Of a stretch of 64,000 nt of DNA, positions 56,742 to 64,000 are shown one piece after another. The stretch covers positions 38,996 to 102,995 of the forward strand of contig NCGG01000008.1 of NCBI GenBank assembly GCA_002278855.1, read 5' to 3'. Every line of letters begins with the position of its first letter. Position 1 is the stretch's first letter. The DNA comes from Sphingomonadales bacterium 28-55-16 (GTDB lineage Bacteria > Pseudomonadota > Alphaproteobacteria > Sphingomonadales > Sphingomonadaceae). Position numbers and translations under genes: made by a program. A model generated the notes under the pieces. That model was given only the letters and a program-made list of their open reading frames with translations, was not told the origin of the DNA and did not search any database.

Positions 56742-57029
56742 ATGATCGATCGCATCATCGCGCGCCAGACGGACTTGATCGCAGCGCTTGATGCGTTCGA
56801 TGCTGCCGCTGTCATGTCCGCGTCGCGGGCGCTGGCCGAGGCGTTGACTGAATTGCCTCAAGACAACGATGTCGTCGATCCCGAACGGCTCGCTTATGGC
56901 ATGAAGCAGGCCGAGGCCGCCCGCATCAGGGTCAAATATCTGACGGCATGGAACCGCCAGAAAATTGACCGACTGGCTGAATTGCGTGGTCAATCATCAT
57001 CCCACACCTATGCGAACAGGACGCGGTAG
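56742..57029 (+). CDS. FlgN-like flagellar chaperone
   Basis: A 95-residue all-helical protein (MIDRIIARQTDLIAALDAFD at the start). Its position directly after flgM and its size and helical content fit FlgN, the export chaperone for the hook-filament junction proteins. Sequence similarity to known FlgN is weak, so the call is mostly from context. A GTG three bases earlier is an alternative start. Confidence 0.65.
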   Translation: MIDRIIARQTDLIAALDAFDAAAVMSASRALAEALTELPQDNDVVDPERLAYGMKQAEAARIRVKYLTAWNRQKIDRLAELRGQSSSHTYANRTR

Positions 57030-57054
57030 CCCGGAAAAGCAACATTTTTTCAAA

Positions 57055-57071
57055 TTGGCATGAGCGTTGCT
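57055..57071 (+). promoter_or_regulatory. Sigma-54 promoter upstream of the slt-flhA-fliA operon
   Basis: TTGGCATG, 4 nt, TTGCT. GG (57057-57058) and GC (57069-57070) are separated by exactly 10 nt. One base departs from the RpoN consensus (T for C in the -24 box). It lies 32 nt upstream of the transglycosylase ATG. Confidence 0.8.
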
Positions 57072-57102
57072 GTAGTAAGGGCATGAACCCAAAGACGCCC
57101 TC

Positions 57103-57879
57103 ATGACCGCTCCCCTTGCGGCAACAACATCGCAACAGCGCGTAACCGCAGCGATCGCCAACGCGTCGGCGCGCACGGGCGTCGGTTTCGATTATTTGAT
57201 GGACCAGGCCCAGCTTGAAAGTGGCATGCGGCCAGATGCCCGCGCGCCAACGTCCAGCGCCACTGGCCTGTATCAATTTACCAAGCAAACATGGCTTGCA
57301 ACTGTCAAGCGGCATGGCCCAGCGCATGGGCTTGAATGGGCATCTGCGGCGATCGCGCAAAAAGGTGATGGCAGCTTTTCCGTTGCTGACCCGGCGTTAC
57401 GACATCAGATTTTGGAGTTGCGCACGCATCCGGAAACAGCCGCAGTGATGGCCGCCGAACTGGCATCCGACAATGGCGATTATCTCCAAGCACGGTTCGA
57501 GGGCAACCCCGACCCCGTTGATCTCTATCTTGCACATTTTTTAGGTGCAAAGGGTGCCGGCGACTTTCTCAATGCGATGCAGGCCGACCCCCATCAGGCG
57601 GCTGCACTTTTGTTTCCGTCCGCTGCTGCCGCCAACCGGACGATATTTTACCGCCCTGATGGGGCAGCGCGCAGTCTCAGCGAAATCCGCAATGGATTTT
57701 CAGCAAAATTGGCTTCGGCTGGTAACGCCGCGATGGCTTTCAGCACGCAGCAACGCTTTGCATCATCTGCAGTCCGCCGCGCTCCTCTTGCGATGGCGGG
57801 CATGGAACATATGCCCAAGGGTCTTGATCTGGAATTTGCCCGCAAAGCTTATCAGCGCCTGTCCGGAATGACAGTATGA
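57103..57879 (+). CDS. Flagellar lytic transglycosylase (SLT fold)
   Basis: A 258-residue protein with a lysozyme-like transglycosylase domain: the catalytic Glu lies in DQAQLESGMRPDAR and the fold continues with TGLYQFTKQTWL. It has no N-terminal signal peptide that I can see, so export by the flagellar apparatus is the likely route, as for other rod-associated wall-cutting enzymes. Such proteins are often annotated as FlgJ-like in sphingomonads. It overlaps flhA by 4 nt. Confidence 0.85.
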   Translation: MTAPLAATTSQQRVTAAIANASARTGVGFDYLMDQAQLESGMRPDARAPTSSATGLYQFTKQTWLATVKRHGPAHGLEWASAAIAQKGDGSFSVADPALRHQILELRTHPETAAVMAAELASDNGDYLQARFEGNPDPVDLYLAHFLGAKGAGDFLNAMQADPHQAAALLFPSAAAANRTIFYRPDGAARSLSEIRNGFSAKLASAGNAAMAFSTQQRFASSAVRRAPLAMAGMEHMPKGLDLEFARKAYQRLSGMTV

Positions 57880-60005
57880 TGCGGAACCCGATATTTGCTG
57901 TGCCGCTGTCAATATTGAAGGGCAATGCCTTGCCCGTGGCCATACTGCTTTTGGTCATGTTGATGATCGTTCCGGTTCCGGCCGTGTTGCTGGATGTCGG
58001 CTTCATCGTAAACATCATGATCAGTCTAGCTGTGTTGATGGTGGCGATGAACGTTGCCAAGCCGCTCGATTTTTCATCCTTTCCAACCGTATTGCTGCTC
58101 GCGACCATCTTTCGCCTCGCGTTGAATGTCGCATCGACCCGCGTGGTGCTTGTCGAAGGCCATCAAGGCCCTGCGGCTGCCGGGCATGTTATCGAAGCCT
58201 TTGGCGCGTTCCTGATTGGCGGCGATTATATCGTTGGCCTTTTTGTTTTCGCGGTTTTGATGATCATCAATCTGGTGGTCATAACCAAGGGCGCTGGCCG
58301 CGTGTCCGAAGTTTCGGCACGCTTTACGCTTGACGCCTTGCCCGGAAAGCAAATGGCCATCGACGCTGACCTCAATGCGGGTCTGCTCACACCTGATGAG
58401 GCAAAAGCGCGGCGCCAAGACGTTGCCACTGAGGCGGATTTTTACGGCTCGATGGACGGCGCGTCGAAATTTGTAAAAGGCGACGCCGTTGCTGGGTTGC
58501 TGATATTGTTCGTCAACATCTTTGGCGGGCTCATATTGGGTATGGTCAGCCATGGTTTGAGTTTTAGTGACGCAGCGCAGACCTATATCATGCTGGCCAT
58601 CGGCGATGCCTTGGTGGCGCAGGTTCCAGCCCTGCTGCTTTCGATTGCCGCTGCCGCCATTGTCACGCGGGTATCATCGCCGTTGGACCTGGCAGGTCAG
58701 ATCTCTAACGAATTTGGCTTCTCACGCGCCTGGGGACCCGTTGCAGGCATCTTAACGCTGCTGGGTATGGTTCCGGCCATGCCGCAACTTGTCGTGCTTC
58801 CTGCGGCTGCTGTGGCCGGCGCAATCTACTGGACTTTACGACAGTCTGAAAACGCACCCGTCCGCGTGACCGAACCCATCACGGATGCTGCGCCAAGCCA
58901 TGTAATCGAATGGCATGAGGTCGCCGACAGTGCGCCGATCACGCTTGAACTTGGTTATGGCCTTGTCAGCTTGGTCGACGAACGCAAAGGCGCCGCCTTG
59001 ATGGGCCGCGTGACCGCGATACGCCGCCAATTGTCCCGCGAATTCGGCTTTGTCATGCCCATGGTGAAGGTCGCCGACGACCTGTCCTTACCGGGCAACG
59101 CCTATCAGATTCGCATATCGGGCGTGTTGATGGGCGAAGATCAGGCATGGGCCAATGAATTGCTCGCGCTCGATTCCGGCGATTGTTTGGAAGGGGTAAG
59201 CGGTCGCGCGGTCAAAGACCCAAGCTTTGGCCTTGATGCCCTTTGGATTGCCGAACGTGACCGTACCGATGCCGTGGCGGCTGGCTACACCGTCGTTGAC
59301 CCAGCCACCGTTATTGCGACGCATCTGAACCAATTGGTCAGCACGTCGGCGGCGGAGCTGTTCGGTATGGATGATGCGCAGGCGCTGATTAACAATCTCA
59401 AGGAAAGCTATCCGCAGCTGGCCGCCGGGCTGACGCCTGCGCCTTACACATTGGCGGCGGTGACAGCGCTGTGCCGCGCCTTGCTCGCCGAACGTGTACC
59501 CTTACGTGATTTCCGCCGCATTGCCGAAGCCATGGTCGATCTTGCGCCGCGCAATATGGACATGGCTGAATTGGTCGAGGCGGTGCGGCAGCGGCTGGGC
59601 GGGCTGATTGTCCAGACCATTGTCCCCGTCAAAATGCCGCTACCCGCGATCACCTTCGACAGTGCGCTGGAATCGCTTTTGGTGCAGTCGGTGCAGGCGG
59701 CGCCGCAGGCAAGCTGGCCATTCGAACCAGATCTTGCCCGCCGGATTATCTCGGTCATCGATGAAGCGGTGCAGCCCATGCTCGTCGCAGCGCGCAGCTT
59801 CGCCATTATCACCTCACCGCTGTGCCGCGCAGCTGTCGGCCGCCTGTTGCGGGCACAGTTTAGCGACGTTGCTGTGCTGTCCTTCCTCGAAATTCCAGAA
59901 ACCAAAAAGGTCGATGTCATCGCCGTTGTAGGCGGCGCGGTACACCTGCCTGAACCTTCTGCATCCGATGCACCGGAAGAAATTGGAGAACCTTATGCTG
60001 AATGA
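57876..60005 (+). CDS. flhA: Flagellar type III export gate protein FlhA
   Basis: The export-gate subunit that links proton flow to substrate export. The 709-residue protein has eight N-terminal membrane helices (about 15-320), with the FHIPEP-family region VLLLATIFRLALNVASTR and the loop AGRVSEVSARFTLDALPGKQ, then DADLNAGLL and a cytoplasmic domain that binds chaperone-substrate complexes. Overlaps the transglycosylase by 4 nt and fliA by 11 nt. Confidence 0.96.
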   Translation: MMRNPIFAVPLSILKGNALPVAILLLVMLMIVPVPAVLLDVGFIVNIMISLAVLMVAMNVAKPLDFSSFPTVLLLATIFRLALNVASTRVVLVEGHQGPAAAGHVIEAFGAFLIGGDYIVGLFVFAVLMIINLVVITKGAGRVSEVSARFTLDALPGKQMAIDADLNAGLLTPDEAKARRQDVATEADFYGSMDGASKFVKGDAVAGLLILFVNIFGGLILGMVSHGLSFSDAAQTYIMLAIGDALVAQVPALLLSIAAAAIVTRVSSPLDLAGQISNEFGFSRAWGPVAGILTLLGMVPAMPQLVVLPAAAVAGAIYWTLRQSENAPVRVTEPITDAAPSHVIEWHEVADSAPITLELGYGLVSLVDERKGAALMGRVTAIRRQLSREFGFVMPMVKVADDLSLPGNAYQIRISGVLMGEDQAWANELLALDSGDCLEGVSGRAVKDPSFGLDALWIAERDRTDAVAAGYTVVDPATVIATHLNQLVSTSAAELFGMDDAQALINNLKESYPQLAAGLTPAPYTLAAVTALCRALLAERVPLRDFRRIAEAMVDLAPRNMDMAELVEAVRQRLGGLIVQTIVPVKMPLPAITFDSALESLLVQSVQAAPQASWPFEPDLARRIISVIDEAVQPMLVAARSFAIITSPLCRAAVGRLLRAQFSDVAVLSFLEIPETKKVDVIAVVGGAVHLPEPSASDAPEEIGEPYAE

Positions 60006-60705
60006 AGCCCTGACCGCATATGCGGCACCACAAACCGCTAATCCTGCGCGCCTGATCGAAGCGCATAGCGCGCTGGTGCGCCGGATTGCCTGGCATGTCC
60101 ATAGCCGGATGTCGTCCGCCATTGAGGTCGAGGATCTCATCCAAATTGGCCTTGTTGCCCTTGTTGAGGCGGCACAGAATTTTGAAGAACGGGGCATTGC
60201 CTTTGCCCCTTATGCCGCGACGCGCATCAGGGGCAATATGGTCGATGCACTGCGTCGGGATGCCCGTATGGGGCGGGCTGGCATGGCCAACCGGCGCTAT
60301 CTTGCTGCTATTCGTGCGCGGCTGGAACAGGAATATATGCGCAGCCCCAGCGATGCCGAAATGGCGCATGCGGCTGGGCTTGATCCTGCGGCCTATCATG
60401 CGATGGCTGCGTCGGCCCAGCCAGTTGGACAGGAGTCGATTGAAGACAGCTATTCTGACCATGACATGTGGTTTGCCGACATCTCTGACGGCGCTGACAC
60501 TGCGCTCGAAAAGGAACAATTGCGTGCCGCGCTCATCACATATTTGTCGAAATTATCCGAACGTGAAGCGCTCATTCTGCAGCTCTATTTCGTCGAGGAA
60601 ATGAACCTCGATGAGATTGGCGAGACATTAGGTGTCGGCGCGGCGCGGGTGTGCCAAATCAAAAAGGCCGCCCTCGACAAGATGCGATCGATGATGGCGG
60701 ATTAA
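59995..60705 (+). CDS. fliA: Flagellar sigma factor FliA (sigma-28)
   Basis: Directs late flagellar transcription. The 236-residue protein has a sigma-2 region (LVRRIAWHVHSRM, then IEVEDLIQIGLVALVEAAQNF, RIRGNMVDALR), a sigma-3 region, and sigma-4 (LSEREALILQLYFVEEMNLD, then GVGAARVCQIKKAAL). This arrangement defines FliA. The ATG at 59995 is used because GGAG lies upstream and the longer frame starts antisense-like in flhA. Ends 7 bp from the convergent cyclophilin gene. Confidence 0.95.
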   Translation: MLNEALTAYAAPQTANPARLIEAHSALVRRIAWHVHSRMSSAIEVEDLIQIGLVALVEAAQNFEERGIAFAPYAATRIRGNMVDALRRDARMGRAGMANRRYLAAIRARLEQEYMRSPSDAEMAHAAGLDPAAYHAMAASAQPVGQESIEDSYSDHDMWFADISDGADTALEKEQLRAALITYLSKLSEREALILQLYFVEEMNLDEIGETLGVGAARVCQIKKAALDKMRSMMAD

Positions 60706-60712
60706 TTGGGTT

Positions 60713-61633
60713 TCACTTGGCCTTGCGGCGAATGGGCACGGGAATATTACAAATATCCGCGCCGCCCGCGGGCACATTGAAAAACGGATCGCGCCGATTG
60801 GCGCGCGCGTCGGCATAAGCCGCGAAACTTGCGCTGTCAGTGGAGAGATGTTCAAACACGGGCACGTCCTTGGCCTCATTACCAAGCCGCGCAGACAAGA
60901 TCGGCACGCGCTCGTTTTCCTTTTCGTAAAAGCCCAGTGCGCCAGTGCCGCGCGGCAGGCTCGACAACTGTTCAATGCCTTCAATCACGCGGCCAACAAC
61001 CGCGATGTTCCGATCCAGATGCCGTGGCGCATGACCGATGACGGTATAAAGCTCTGCGCCAGTGCCCGTATCGGGCGAGAGATTGCGACCCACGCCGACC
61101 ATGCCATAGCAATGGACTGGCCAAAGCCCTTCACGACCTTGTGCGAGTGGCCAGCCAATATAGAATCCATGGGCAGCTGCATAGGCGTCCGGCCTTCCAT
61201 CTGCCCGGGCAAAAATCCAGTCCTTAGCCAGCCAATCAGGGGTGACGTAGTCCGTTGCGCCCATGGTCGCCAAACCTTGCGGCAAAGCTTTCTTCTCGGT
61301 CGCATCACCCCATTGCACGACATAATTGTCCTGCACGCGGTTGATGCTCGTACCGTCCCACCAGTGCGCTGCCGCCAGCTTGCGGATATTGCCGACCCAG
61401 CCTTGGCTGAAGGGTGCAGGCATCAACTGGATAACCACGCGGCGCGGATTGCCTTTCGAATCGGGCGCGAGGTCCATGACCAAAAGGTCAGATGGCGCAA
61501 TGGTGACCCATTCGTCCGCTCGGGCCACAGCCACAATTTCCGACGGCGCAGGATAGGTTTTGGCCTCTTGCGCAGCAACGGGGAAGGCGGCGCAAATCGC
61601 GGCGATGGCAAACAAGGGCAGATATCTTTTCAT
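60713..61633 (-). CDS. Cyclophilin-type peptidylprolyl isomerase, exported
   Basis: A 306-residue periplasmic protein with a signal peptide (MKRYLPLFAIAAICAAFPVA). The cyclophilin domain has WDGTSINRVQDNYVVQWGD and ELYTVIGHAPRHLDRNIAVVG, corresponding to the FHRVIPGFMIQGGD and GQCVEGMDVV regions of classical members. It carries about 60 extra residues at the C-terminus. It probably aids folding of exported proteins. Confidence 0.9.
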   Translation of the reverse strand: MKRYLPLFAIAAICAAFPVAAQEAKTYPAPSEIVAVARADEWVTIAPSDLLVMDLAPDSKGNPRRVVIQLMPAPFSQGWVGNIRKLAAAHWWDGTSINRVQDNYVVQWGDATEKKALPQGLATMGATDYVTPDWLAKDWIFARADGRPDAYAAAHGFYIGWPLAQGREGLWPVHCYGMVGVGRNLSPDTGTGAELYTVIGHAPRHLDRNIAVVGRVIEGIEQLSSLPRGTGALGFYEKENERVPILSARLGNEAKDVPVFEHLSTDSASFAAYADARANRRDPFFNVPAGGADICNIPVPIRRKAK

Positions 61634-61712
61634 CTGATGCAGTATGGCAAATCACTGTGCCTTGCGAAAGCGCAAAGGAGCGGCTAGGGGCGTGCGTCCC
61701 CAAGGGGAATGC

Positions 61713-61802
61713 GGAGACGTGGCCGAGTGGTCGAAGGCGCACGCCTGGAAAGTGTGTATAGGGGTGACTCTATCGTGGGTTCGAATCCCACCGTCTCCGC
61801 CA
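61713..61802 (+). tRNA. tRNA-Ser (GGA anticodon)
   Basis: A 90-nt class II tRNA with a long variable arm and encoded CCA. Acceptor GGAGACG pairs with CGTCTCC, the T-arm is GTGGG-TTCGAAT-CCCAC, and the anticodon stem CACGC/GTGTG encloses CTGGAAA with anticodon GGA. The discriminator base is G, as expected for serine. Confidence 0.97.
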
Positions 61803-61814
61803 CCGTCTCCGCCA
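61791..61814 (+). repeat. Tandem duplication of the tRNA-Ser 3' end
   Basis: The 12 bases CCGTCTCCGCCA that end the tRNA (61791-61802) are repeated immediately (61803-61814). Repeated tRNA 3' ends mark attachment sites of integrative elements. An adjacent tandem copy is unusual but would fit a remnant of integration. Confidence 0.7.
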
Positions 61815-62093
61815 GTATAATTCATAAAATCATTGAAAAATATAATTTTTTTATGAATTGTGAATGCCGGCCCCACTTTCGGCCCCACTTCTTGATCGGC
61901 GCTTTAGCTCTTCTACGAAACGTTGGCTGCGTCGATTGTTCGGGTACCCTCAGCCCCCGGGGAGGCACTTTTTACATAAAGGCCGCCCTTCAAATATAGT
62001 TAAATGTGAGTGTGGCTTTTAAATAGGTAGACCTGACCGCTGACGGACATTGCGGTCACTTGATAGCTAACATTGAATTGGTAGCCCCATGCG
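61803..62093. other. AT-rich junction between tRNA-Ser and the Sir2 gene
   Basis: About 290 bp without a credible gene. It contains the duplicated tRNA end, an A/T-rich stretch, and two copies of GGCCCCACTT (61869-61878 and 61881-61890). On the minus strand a short frame ends with the peptide [13 protein letters not shown], reminiscent of tyrosine recombinase C-terminal tails. A stop lies about 30 codons upstream of its end, so at most a remnant remains. Confidence 0.45.
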
Positions 62094-62813
62094 ATGAACA
62101 TCGTCATTCTAACTGGAGCAGGTATCTCAGCTGAAAGTGGGTTGCCAACATTTGTAGGGACTGATGGTCTTTGGAACGGACATCGCATTGAAGATGTTTG
62201 CACACCAGAGGCTCTTGAGCGCAATCCCGATGCAGTCTGTGCGTTCTACGATGAACGCAGATCAGAAGCTGCGTCAGCAGAACCGAACCCTGCGCACATA
62301 GCTCTAGCGAAGCTTGAGCGGCATTGGCGGGAAACAGGCAAGGGCGAGTTCTTGCTAATCACACAAAATGTTGACGATCTCCACGAGCGTGCTGGGTCAA
62401 AGAGCCTAATTCACATGCATGGCCTATTGAATTCTGCGTTCTGTGCAGAGTGTGGCTGGCAAGGTCCAAGGCACGGGCGACTGGAGGGCAATAGAGAATG
62501 TCAAGCCTGCGAGCGAGACGGCCTCCGCCCTGACATTGTGCTGTTTGGAGAAGCGCCTCGGCATATGCGACAGATTGAGGCGGCGTTAGAAAAATGTGAT
62601 CTATTTATTGCCATCGGTACTTCAGGAACAGTTTATCCTGCGGCAGGTTTTGTTGAGATTGCCAAGTCTTATGGTGCCCAAACACTCAGGTTTGATATCA
62701 CACTGCCGCCTAACGGATGCCAGTTCGATCAGTATTTTCATGCGGAGGCCAGCAAAATGATACCGAAGTGGGCTGGAGATCTAATTGGAGAAGCGCCGTC
62801 GGCTGAAAACTGA
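62094..62813 (+). CDS. Sir2-family NAD-dependent protein deacylase (CobB-like)
   Basis: A 239-residue class III sirtuin. The NAD motif GAGISAESG is at 8-16, QNVDDLHERAG at 91-101, the catalytic HMHG at 107-110, and zinc-binding cysteine pairs at about 117-139 (CAECGW and CQAC). Tyr52 and Arg55 (FYDERR) correspond to the Tyr/Arg pair that gives E. coli CobB desuccinylase activity. The position that normally holds Arg in the PTFR-type loop (FRxxxGLW) reads FVGTDGLW, with Val. Base composition is lower in GC than the chromosomal genes to the left, consistent with acquisition. Confidence 0.88.
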   Translation: MNIVILTGAGISAESGLPTFVGTDGLWNGHRIEDVCTPEALERNPDAVCAFYDERRSEAASAEPNPAHIALAKLERHWRETGKGEFLLITQNVDDLHERAGSKSLIHMHGLLNSAFCAECGWQGPRHGRLEGNRECQACERDGLRPDIVLFGEAPRHMRQIEAALEKCDLFIAIGTSGTVYPAAGFVEIAKSYGAQTLRFDITLPPNGCQFDQYFHAEASKMIPKWAGDLIGEAPSAEN

Positions 62814-63070
62814 CTTCAAAGCTGCATTGATGACCAAAGGTTCTGGGTTGACCCCATCGATCCCCACCGGGTCATCAGTTGGGTGCCTCGGCAGTCCCTC
62901 CACAACCGCGTTATTCCTATAAAAAACGAAAAAAATTCTTTTTTTAATGCTAAAAAATAACATTTTCGATGCTAATTTATAAGATATATAATCCCTAATA
63001 AAATTCCAATTAGGAAATGCTAGGAAGCCCATTGTGCGACATAATCTCTCCAACAAGACGGAGACAGAAT
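62814..63070. other. AT-rich intergenic region
   Basis: About 260 bp, with the segment 62920-63010 made largely of A and T, including runs of seven A and seven T. It must carry the promoter for the two genes to the right. I see no gene, tRNA or clear terminator. Confidence 0.5.
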
Positions 63071-63367
63071 ATGCACAAAACGAATTCAGCTCAAACAACT
63101 CATGCTTTTATCTGCACTCATGCACTGCTGCGTGGTCAACAGAGAGGCATCAAGCAATCGGACCGGGAAATTGTATTCAGCCATGGCGATAGGGAGAAAA
63201 ACGCAGGCGGAGGCCTTTATCGGCTTTCCATTTCAAGCCGGCAGATGAGGCTTCTCTTGGATCGTAAGATTATAGCTCCCAGCCAAGCCGAAAGGTGCTC
63301 ACGCCTCACCCTCCTTACCGACGGATGGAAGATTGTTACAAATTACCGCACATCGCGGACACATTGA
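63071..63367 (+). CDS. Small unrecognised protein in the low-GC island
   Basis: A 98-residue protein with no signal or membrane segment. The start THALLRGQQRGIKQSDREIV recalls DUF4258-type proteins (HAxxRxxQRGI), followed by SHGDREK and a basic stretch RQMRLLLDRKII. A GGAG ribosome site precedes the ATG at 63071. The next gene starts 8 nt after its stop. DUF4258 proteins often lie on mobile elements; the link is weak. Confidence 0.6.
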   Translation: MHKTNSAQTTHAFICTHALLRGQQRGIKQSDREIVFSHGDREKNAGGGLYRLSISSRQMRLLLDRKIIAPSQAERCSRLTLLTDGWKIVTNYRTSRTH

Positions 63368-63375
63368 GAGACCAC

Positions 63376-63909
63376 ATGCACAACCAACTAACAAATCCAC
63401 ATTCTTCAGGCCGCCAGAACGACCTCCAGGAACTTTATGATCGCCTAGGCGGGCCCCACCGACTTGCAACTGCTGACAAACCTATCTTCGCCAGGAATTT
63501 GGGGGATCTTGCTGCTCGTCTATCTCCGGAGAACCCTTTAGAAGGCGCACGGCGCATCGTGATGCACTCAGGCAATGAGAGTCTTTGGCCGACTAAACGT
63601 AAAAAGTTTTTCCGCTTGCCGGGCGAAGACGCCCCAGCTGCTGGCAAAGACGGAGATTATGCCTCCTATCCGATCCAGTTCAGAAAACTTGCGGAAGCTG
63701 CGGGGGAGCTGCTTTGCAAAAGCAATAAGCCAGAACTCATCCAGAATTGGAAGATGCAGGCGATTAAATCTTTGGCCACTGGCAGTTCTTTCATGCCGTC
63801 TTTCCTGCCAGTAGGCATTTCTACTCAATCAGCCAAAGACTTGCTAGATGAATATGCGACCGTTCTCGCTGAAGCGGTGAAAAGCAGAACAAAGATCACA
63901 GAGTGTTGA
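63376..63909 (+). CDS. Unrecognised protein in the low-GC island
   Basis: A 177-residue soluble protein I cannot assign. It is rich in Leu, Ala, Lys and Pro, with helical stretches (DLQELYDRLGGPHRLA near the start, FRKLAEAAGELLCKSNK in the middle, AKDLLDEYATVLAEAVK near the end). No known motif is seen. The ATG at 63376 has GAGAG upstream; a longer frame to 63295 runs through the preceding gene. It is probably co-transcribed with the 98-residue gene. Confidence 0.6.
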   Translation: MHNQLTNPHSSGRQNDLQELYDRLGGPHRLATADKPIFARNLGDLAARLSPENPLEGARRIVMHSGNESLWPTKRKKFFRLPGEDAPAAGKDGDYASYPIQFRKLAEAAGELLCKSNKPELIQNWKMQAIKSLATGSSFMPSFLPVGISTQSAKDLLDEYATVLAEAVKSRTKITEC

Positions 63910-63910
63910 T

Positions 63911-64000
63911 TGTCGTTGAGAAGTGACCCGTTAGGGGCATAAGTTTTCACTGAGATTTGACCCATGTTTGAACCACACCCTGACCGACCGGTTGGGGGGA
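63911..64000 (+). mobile_element. Candidate IS21-family element end (partial)
   Basis: The sequence begins TGTCGTTGAGAAGTGACCC and contains two related 14-mers, TTGAGAAGTGACCC (63916-63929) and CTGAGATTTGACCC (63950-63963), 34 nt apart. IS21 elements carry such repeated terminal sites starting with TG. A frame opening at the ATG at 63964 runs off the window and could be the start of the transposase gene istA, but too little is present to test this. Confidence 0.5.

Noticed and set aside
61652..61888. Open frame on the minus strand running across tRNA-Ser
   Set aside because: Its peptide ([15 protein letters not shown] and onward) is simply the antisense translation of the tRNA gene, a common database artefact.
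62920..63010. AT-rich stretch as a replication origin
   Set aside because: No DnaA boxes or iterons are evident, and no replication gene is near. AT-richness fits the rest of the island.
62094..63909. Sir2-containing phage defence system
   Set aside because: Defence sirtuins are usually fused to or paired with recognisable partners (TIR, Argonaute, STAND, HerA). This one looks like a free-standing CobB-type deacylase and the neighbours carry no such domain, so I only list the gene pair as unknown.
1..64000. CRISPR array, prophage or secondary metabolite cluster
   Set aside because: I saw no regularly spaced repeats, no phage structural genes and no biosynthetic megasynthase. Apart from the right end, the window is ordinary chromosomal backbone.

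Overview
This 64 kb window is chromosomal DNA from an alphaproteobacterium, most likely a sphingomonad of the Sphingorhabdus/Sphingopyxis kind. That placement is inferred from gene content: a pyrE-pdxJ-acpS-lepB operon, a PhyR/NepR/EcfG general stress response locus, DUF2093 and PopZ/DUF2497 proteins, a CYP153 P450, and moderately high GC. Genes are densely packed, and many junctions are 1-11 nt overlaps.

Layout. 1-5.3 kb (minus): an ATM1-type ABC exporter cut by the window edge, a small membrane protein, an AI-2E family permease, and lepB, acpS, pdxJ, pyrE. 5.4-12.7 kb (plus): the aa3 cytochrome c oxidase operon with its assembly factors (coxB, ctaD, ctaB, a CoxF-like peptide, ctaG, coxC, DUF983, surf1), then a TauE/SafE permease. 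12.7-27.2 kb (minus): infC with a probable ATC start, a DsbD/ScsB-type protein, a MATE pump, valS, an amino acid permease, an S9 peptidase, an amidohydrolase, a PopZ-like protein, a TolC-type channel and a degenerate PCMT homologue. 27.5-29.6 kb: tRNA-Cys, a lipoprotein cytochrome c, and two divergent transcription units that share EcfG-type promoter motifs. 29.7-33.3 kb: the general stress response core (HisKA_2 kinase, ecfG, nepR, divergent phyR). It is followed by a PAS-GGDEF-EAL-PilZ protein at 33.4-35.7 kb. 35.7-54.3 kb: mainly housekeeping genes (M23 peptidase, DUF2093, xseA, purD, SCO1, msrB, CYP153, a NatAB-like ABC exporter, queG, adenosine kinase, a flippase, gpsA, tsaD, hemC).

54.3-60.7 kb: hemD and a mitofilin-like protein, then a compact flagellar block (flgA, flgM, a FlgN-like gene, a transglycosylase, flhA, fliA). 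Its promoters can be read directly: two perfectly spaced sigma-54 sites, upstream of flgA and of the slt-flhA-fliA operon, and a sigma-28 site upstream of flgM that is followed by a long leader hairpin. This suggests a small hierarchy in which sigma-54 drives FliA, FliA drives FlgM, and FlgM restrains FliA.

60.7-64 kb: a cyclophilin, then tRNA-Ser(GGA) with its last 12 bases duplicated in tandem, then an AT-rich segment unlike the rest of the window. This segment holds a Sir2 deacylase, two unrecognised genes in tandem, and at the right edge a sequence resembling the terminal repeats of an IS21-family element. I read it as the start of a horizontally acquired island.
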